Below are positions 5,855 through 10,110 of a stretch of 10,110 bases of DNA, piece by piece. Source of the stretch: Parafilimonas sp. (GTDB lineage Bacteria > Bacteroidota > Bacteroidia > Chitinophagales > Chitinophagaceae); contig JAICKT010000148.1 of the NCBI GenBank assembly GCA_025927795.1, forward strand, positions 1-10,110. The letters run 5' to 3'. Made by a program: the position numbers and the translations under genes. The notes under the pieces were generated by a model that did not search any database, had not been told where the DNA came from, and saw only the letters and a list, made by a program, of their open reading frames with translations. Within the stretch, counting starts at the first letter, position 1; each line of letters starts with the position of its first letter.

Positions 5855-6619
5855 ATGAAAGGTCTTATCATATTTATTATTATTCTGCCTGTACTTATTT
5901 TTTTAATATTCAGGAAAAGAAAACCAAAAGCTGATACATCCATTCTTCCACAAAACTTTCGTGACTTATTAAATGCGCATGTTGCTTTTTACAGACAACT
6001 GAATGACGCAGACAAACTTCGTTTTGAAAACAGGATAAAAGAATTTTTGTCGCATGTACGCATTCATGCAGTGCATACAGAAGTGGATGAGCTTGATAAA
6101 TTACTATTGGCAAGCAGCGCCATTATACCTGTATTTAATTTTGACTGGCATTATTATAATTTAACGGATGTGCTGATTTATGCAGGTACATTTAACAGCG
6201 AGGAATTTTCTGTTACAGCAAAAGAAAGAAATGTATTGGGTATGGTGGGCAGCGGCGCTATGCAACGAATGATGATACTTTCAAAGCCGGCATTGCTGCA
6301 GGGGTTTGAAAATGAAAACTCCGTTAACAACACAGGCATACATGAATTTGTTCATTTGCTTGACAACGCGGATGGAGCAGCGGATGGTATTCCGGAGCAG
6401 TTGCTTAATAAACAATACACCATTCCCTGGATAAAATATATGAACGAAGAAATAACAAAAATGAAAGAAGGTAACTCTGATATAAATATATATGGCGTTA
6501 CCAGCCAGGCAGAATTTTTTGCTGTAGCATCAGAATATTTTTTTGGTGCACCCGAATTGTTTCAGCGTAATCATCCTGAACTGTTTGGACTGATGGAAAA
6601 AATCTTTCACGTACAATAA
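5855..6619 (+). CDS. MtfA-like M90 zinc peptidase with N-terminal membrane anchor
   Basis: This 254-residue protein matches the M90/MtfA peptidase family. The zinc-binding HExxH motif is H163-E-F-V-H167 (IHEFVHLLD), with E164 as catalytic residue, and the segment AEFFAVASEYFFGAPELF supplies the distal glutamate ligand (E220 or E227). Upstream, VLIYAGTF and the GMVGSG region fit the family body. Residues 3-19 are a strongly hydrophobic helix followed by RKRKPK, a membrane anchor with the catalytic part on the cytoplasmic side by the positive-inside rule. Escherichia coli MtfA is soluble and acts with the glucose repressor Mlc; no Mlc homologue is visible here, so that role should not be carried over. 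A good promoter ends 10 bases before the ATG. The gene is 173 bases from the next start and is probably transcribed alone. Its substrate is unknown. Confidence 0.88.
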   Translation: MKGLIIFIIILPVLIFLIFRKRKPKADTSILPQNFRDLLNAHVAFYRQLNDADKLRFENRIKEFLSHVRIHAVHTEVDELDKLLLASSAIIPVFNFDWHYYNLTDVLIYAGTFNSEEFSVTAKERNVLGMVGSGAMQRMMILSKPALLQGFENENSVNNTGIHEFVHLLDNADGAADGIPEQLLNKQYTIPWIKYMNEEITKMKEGNSDINIYGVTSQAEFFAVASEYFFGAPELFQRNHPELFGLMEKIFHVQ

Positions 6620-6620
6620 T

Positions 6621-6656
6621 GGACAATTGACAGTTAAGAATCGAAGTTTATTGTCC
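6621..6656 (+). other. Inverted repeat directly after the M90 peptidase gene
   Basis: GGACAAT (6621-6627) and ATTGTCC (6650-6656) are perfect inverted repeats separated by 22 bases, starting two bases past the TAA stop codon. The left arm is part of the ATTGACAATT-like repeat. A weak terminator or 3'-end hairpin is possible, but the loop is large and there is no T-run, so this could be chance. Confidence 0.25.
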
Positions 6657-6792
6657 TGACCTCGCATAGAAAACGATACGCTTTTTTATATCATCTTATG
6701 CAAATACTTGCAGTGAACAAATATTAGCTGCGAAATGTTTACTGTTAACGAACATAGGCATAGTTTTTTCAATCTATTATATAAACAATCAT

Positions 6793-7011
6793 ATGAGCAG
6801 TGCATTTGTAAAAGAAAGTGAAGAACAATGGCTGCATGAAGTGTCTCCCACACTAAATGCGCTTATCTTTTATCTTACAAAGGAAAACAATGGCGTGCGT
6901 GTATATGAGCGCAGCAGTTTTATTGATGCAAAGCTGGGTAAAACAGTACATGTTATGAGCAATGGCGGCAGTTATACAAAAGATGACGAAGGTAAATGGA
7001 AGATGGTATGA
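6793..7011 (+). CDS. Small protein of unknown function
   Basis: This 72-residue protein starts at ATG 6793 and ends with TGA at 7009-7011. I do not recognise a named family. It is soluble and mixed in charge, with an acidic N-terminal helix (SEEQWLHEVSPTLNALIFYL), a short ENNGVRVYE segment and a C-terminal half rich in glycine, serine and lysine (SNGGSYTKDDEGKW) that looks like beta-hairpins. Codon use and length suggest a real gene, and the composition resembles small conserved proteins of Bacteroidota. The leader of about 170 bases contains no clear TAnnTTTG box. The gene is followed by 166 bases holding no confident feature before the cytochrome operon. No function is proposed. Confidence 0.7.
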   Translation: MSSAFVKESEEQWLHEVSPTLNALIFYLTKENNGVRVYERSSFIDAKLGKTVHVMSNGGSYTKDDEGKWKMV

Positions 7012-7177
7012 GAAAGCGAGCATAAAAAATGCAAATTGCTTTTGCTTTCCAATGATATTATGCACATAGTTTCTTGCTCACAAACTAAAACATTCTAAAT
7101 TAAACAATCGTTTGCATTATAAAATCTCTCAACACTTTCAGGTAATTTGTAAATTGCAGTTTTAGTGATTGCTCCAA

Positions 7178-9490
7178 ATGACTTCAAGACTACTATTATT
7201 TATCAGTTGCATTATTATTAGCACGCTTCTTATAAATGCCTGCAAAAATTCACATGATGATAATGCATTACCCGAAACAGTTAGTTATAATTTTGATATA
7301 CGCCCGATTCTATCGGATAAATGTTATGCCTGTCACGGACCTGATGCAAACAAACGCAAAGCAGGTTTTCGATTGGATATTGCAGATTCTGCATTCGCTC
7401 CATTAAAAGAAACCAAAGGTGCTTTTGCGCTTGTGCCCGGCAAGCCTGAAAAGAGTGAATTGTATAAACGCATTTCTTCAACTGATCCTACTTATCAAAT
7501 GCCTGTTCCTGAATCGCATTTAGGTTTATTGAGCGAACATCAAATTGCACTTGTAAAAAAATGGATTGAACAAGGTGCAAAATATGAGCGCCACTGGGCT
7601 TTTACGCCACCCGTAAAAAAGCCGCTGCCAAAAGTTGATGATAAAAAATGGGTGAAGAATGAGATTGATTATTTCACGCTCAGCAAAATGAAAGAAAAAG
7701 GATTAACTCCAAATGAAGAAGCGGATAAGGAAATATTATTGAAAAGAGTTACCGAAGATTTAACGGGTCTTCCGCCATCCATACAGGCGATGGATGATTT
7801 TGTAAATGACAAAAGTGATAATGCGTATGAGAAAGCGGTTGATCGTTTATTACAAAGCACAGCTTATGGTGAAAAGATGGCGGTGCATTGGCTGGATGTT
7901 GCACGATATGCAGATAGTTACGGTTACCAGGATGATAACATTCGCACGCAATGGCCCTGGCGCGATTGGGTAATACATGCGTTTAATGAAAATCTTCCTT
8001 ACGATAAATTTATTACATGGCAGATAGCCGGTGATATTTTGCCCAACGCAAACAAAGAACAAATTCTTGCAACAGGTTTTTTGCGCAATCATAAATACAC
8101 AGAAGAAGGCGGTGTTATTCCTGAAGAATATCGCATAGAATATCTTATTGATAAAACAAAAACTTATGGTCGCGGTATTTTAGGAATAACTATTGAATGC
8201 GCGCAGTGCCACGATCATAAATATGATCCCTTCAAACAAAAAGATTATTATTCGCTGTTAGCATTTTTTAATAACACAAAAGAAGCAGGCTTTGAAGGTG
8301 ACGTAAGTGTATCAAAGCCTGCAAAGAATCCAATACTTGAAATTAATGATGAAGACAGAAAGAATCTTTTGCGTTTTATCAACGATCGCGATACAGGCAA
8401 ACTAACAGTTTCTGTAATGGGCGAAAGAGATACACTGCGCAAAACGTATGTATTGCAAAGAGGTGTGTATGATAAGCCAACGTACGAAGTACGACCTGCA
8501 GCATTGCCGGCCGTTATGACTTTTGACAGCACAAAATATCCGCAGAATCGTTTGGGTTTAGCTATGTGGACCGTTGATAAAAATAACCCGCTCACTGCAC
8601 GTGTTTTTGTAAATCAAATGTGGCAGGAATTTTTCGGTCGCGGCATTGTAAAATCTTCAGGGGATTTTGGTATGCAGGGAGATATTCCATCGCATCCTCA
8701 ATTACTCGATTGGCTTGCCGTTGATTTTATGGAACATGGATGGGATATAAAAAGATTGGTGAAGCAAATAGTAATGAGTGCAACATATCGCCAATCTGCT
8801 GTTGTAACAAAAGATAAATTAGATATCGATCCTGAGAATGTTTATTTATCAAGAGGACCGCGTATTCGTTTATCGGCAGAATTTATTCGAGACATGGTTT
8901 TATCAAGCAGCGGATTATTGGTAAGAACAATTGGCGGACCAAGTGTAAAACCATATCAACCCAAAGGTCTTTGGGAACAAGCTACATCTGGTCGCGGTGT
9001 GTTGGCAACATACAAACAAGACCACGGTGATTCTTTATATAGAAGAGGCATGTACACGTTTATAAAATTAACAGTGCCACCACCATCTATGATAATTTTT
9101 GATGCAAGTAATCGTGATCAATGTGAAGTAAAACGTTTAACAACAAACACTCCATTACAGGCATTGATCATGATGAATGATCCAACTGTGTTGGAAGCAT
9201 CACGTGTGATGGCGCAGAAATTATCTGAAGAGAAAAAAGATGAGAACTATAATTTAACGAAAGCATTTCGTTTAATCATTTGTCGCAAACCAAGCGATAA
9301 AGAAATAAAAATTTTACAGAGTTATTACAATGATGAATTGCAATCGTTCAAACAAAATAAATTAAGTGCAGACACAACTTTGCAACAGGGGGAATATAAA
9401 CAGGTTGATACATTGGATAAAAGTTCTGCCGCTGCACTGATGAAGACAATTGAAATGATTTATAACATGGACGAAGCAATAACAAAATAA
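7178..9490 (+). CDS. PSCyt1-PSCyt2-PSD1 (DUF1549/DUF1553) lipoprotein
   Basis: This 770-residue protein has the planctomycete-type cytochrome architecture. The N-terminus is a lipoprotein signal ending LINAC, with C22 as the lipidated residue. PSCyt1 (about 37-142) carries the heme c site C49YAC52H53 and the later QMP, with M108 the likely second heme ligand; RKAGFRLD, PGKPEKSEL and the closing HWAF fit the family. PSCyt2/DUF1549 (about 160-370) has DLTGLPPS, HWLDVARYADSYGY, NLPYDKFITWQIAGD and C341AQC344H345DHKYDP, a second CxxCH typical of the domain. PSD1/DUF1553 (about 475-745) has NPLTARVFVNQMWQEFFGRG, GDIPSHPQLLDWLAVDFMEHG and RLSAEFIRDM. Function is unsettled; members are thought to act in envelope redox chemistry and often accompany DUF1501 proteins, as here. 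The ATG at 7178 is preferred to the TTG at 7169 because it gives the usual lipoprotein signal. Transcription continues into the next gene, 9 bases on. Confidence 0.92.
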   Translation: MTSRLLLFISCIIISTLLINACKNSHDDNALPETVSYNFDIRPILSDKCYACHGPDANKRKAGFRLDIADSAFAPLKETKGAFALVPGKPEKSELYKRISSTDPTYQMPVPESHLGLLSEHQIALVKKWIEQGAKYERHWAFTPPVKKPLPKVDDKKWVKNEIDYFTLSKMKEKGLTPNEEADKEILLKRVTEDLTGLPPSIQAMDDFVNDKSDNAYEKAVDRLLQSTAYGEKMAVHWLDVARYADSYGYQDDNIRTQWPWRDWVIHAFNENLPYDKFITWQIAGDILPNANKEQILATGFLRNHKYTEEGGVIPEEYRIEYLIDKTKTYGRGILGITIECAQCHDHKYDPFKQKDYYSLLAFFNNTKEAGFEGDVSVSKPAKNPILEINDEDRKNLLRFINDRDTGKLTVSVMGERDTLRKTYVLQRGVYDKPTYEVRPAALPAVMTFDSTKYPQNRLGLAMWTVDKNNPLTARVFVNQMWQEFFGRGIVKSSGDFGMQGDIPSHPQLLDWLAVDFMEHGWDIKRLVKQIVMSATYRQSAVVTKDKLDIDPENVYLSRGPRIRLSAEFIRDMVLSSSGLLVRTIGGPSVKPYQPKGLWEQATSGRGVLATYKQDHGDSLYRRGMYTFIKLTVPPPSMIIFDASNRDQCEVKRLTTNTPLQALIMMNDPTVLEASRVMAQKLSEEKKDENYNLTKAFRLIICRKPSDKEIKILQSYYNDELQSFKQNKLSADTTLQQGEYKQVDTLDKSSAAALMKTIEMIYNMDEAITK

Positions 9491-9499
9491 TAAGTGAAC

Positions 9500-10110
9500 A
9501 TGGAAAAAGAATTTATTGAACGCAGGTTAAACATGAATCGCCGCCGCTTCTTATCAAGATTAAGTCTTGGTATAGGAAGCGTTGCATTAGGTTCATTGCT
9601 GATACCTGATCTGTTCAGCAAAAAAGATGATGAAGCAGTGCTTACAGGTTTGGCGCAATTCGCACCAAAAGCAAAAAGAATTATTTATCTTTTTCAAAAC
9701 GGAGCACCTTCACAACTTGACTTGTTTGATTACAAACCATTGCTTCAAAAAATGCATGGTGAAGATTTGCCTGCAAGTGTAAGACAAGGTCAGCGCTTAA
9801 CAGGCATGACTGCAGATCAGAAAAAATTTCCTTTAGCTGGAACTGTTTTTCAATTCAATCAATACGGACAATCACGTGCATACATTAGTGAACTATTACC
9901 ATATACATCGGGCGTGGTTGACGATCTCTGCATTATAAAAAGTTTGTACACAGAAGCCATCAATCATGATCCTGCATTAACTTTTTTTCAAACAGGTGCA
10001 CAGATCGGTAATCGTCCAAGCATGGGTGCATGGTTGAGTTATGGTTTAGGTAGTGAGAACAAAAATCTTCCTGCATTCTGCGTGTTATTATCAAAAGGAA
10101 AAGGAAATGG
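9500..10110 (+). CDS. DUF1501 Tat-exported protein, C-terminus cut by right window edge
   Basis: The first 203 residues of a DUF1501 protein are present. DUF1501 is related to the alkaline phosphatase/sulfatase superfamily, with no firmly established reaction. Residues 13-36 are a Tat-type signal (NRRRFLSRLSLG, then a hydrophobic stretch to LLIPD), implying export in a folded state, perhaps with a cofactor. Family features follow: RIIYLFQNGAPSQLDLFDYKP, a typical opening in which metal-binding residues are expected, and EAINHDPA and GNRPSMGAWLSYGLG further on. The start at 9500 is nine bases after the preceding stop; the ATG at 9533 would shorten only the charged lead-in to the Tat signal. 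No Shine-Dalgarno sequence is visible, as usual in Bacteroidota. Close spacing after the PSCyt/PSD1 gene indicates one operon, and this pairing is recurrent in Planctomycetes and Bacteroidota. Confidence 0.92.
   Translation, partial: MEKEFIERRLNMNRRRFLSRLSLGIGSVALGSLLIPDLFSKKDDEAVLTGLAQFAPKAKRIIYLFQNGAPSQLDLFDYKPLLQKMHGEDLPASVRQGQRLTGMTADQKKFPLAGTVFQFNQYGQSRAYISELLPYTSGVVDDLCIIKSLYTEAINHDPALTFFQTGAQIGNRPSMGAWLSYGLGSENKNLPAFCVLLSKGKGN

Noticed and set aside
7012..7060. Imperfect hairpin with GAAAGC and GCTTTC after the 72-residue gene
   Set aside because: The stem is only six base pairs before a large asymmetric bulge and is not followed by a T-run, so it is not supported as a terminator.
7142..7149. 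TAATTTGT as a promoter box for the PSCyt/PSD1 gene
   Set aside because: It is one base short of TAnnTTTG, and the nearest upstream TTTG (7111) is about 27 bases away, outside the usual spacing.

Overview
This AT-rich window looks like a chromosome segment of a Bacteroidota bacterium, most likely of the Chitinophagaceae type. The evidence is a type IX secretion (T9SS) C-terminal sorting domain, matches to the Bacteroidota promoter box TAnnTTTG, weak or absent Shine-Dalgarno sequences, a TPR-containing two-component sensor kinase, and short TTGACAATT-type repeats between genes. No rRNA, tRNA, CRISPR array, transposase or phage gene is visible.

Left part (1-3745): two divergent genes. On the minus strand is a sensor histidine kinase (signal peptide, TPR repeats, one membrane helix, start of the dimerisation/phosphoacceptor domain), cut by the left edge before its ATPase domain. 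On the plus strand, behind a good Bacteroidota-type promoter, is a secreted 690-residue protein. It has five exact-period 50-residue repeats resembling bacterial tandem repeat domain 1 (BTRD1), an M23 (lysostaphin/LytM-like) metallopeptidase domain with all expected zinc and catalytic residues, and a T9SS tail. A clear hairpin terminator follows.

Middle part (3746-7168): a 549-base gap carries three copies of a roughly 80-base intergenic repeat with a GC-rich core, plus a pair of overlapping, mutually exclusive inverted repeats. After it come an AI-2E/PerM-family membrane protein, a small DUF2158/YodC-like protein, an MtfA-type (M90) zinc peptidase with an unusual N-terminal membrane anchor, and a 72-residue conserved-looking protein of unknown function. 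These genes are separated by leaders of 130-170 bases (78 bases before the M90 gene) and are probably transcribed separately.

Right part (7178 to the end): a two-gene operon. A lipoprotein with planctomycete-type cytochrome domains (PSCyt1, PSCyt2, PSD1) is followed nine bases later by a Tat-exported DUF1501 protein cut by the right edge. This pair is widespread in Planctomycetes, Verrucomicrobia and Bacteroidota, probably acting together in the cell envelope, but its biochemical role is not settled.

The least ordinary items are the BTRD1-like/M23/T9SS fusion, the triplicated intergenic repeat with its competing hairpins, and the membrane-anchored M90 peptidase with an apparently near-leaderless promoter. 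None of these proves a new system.
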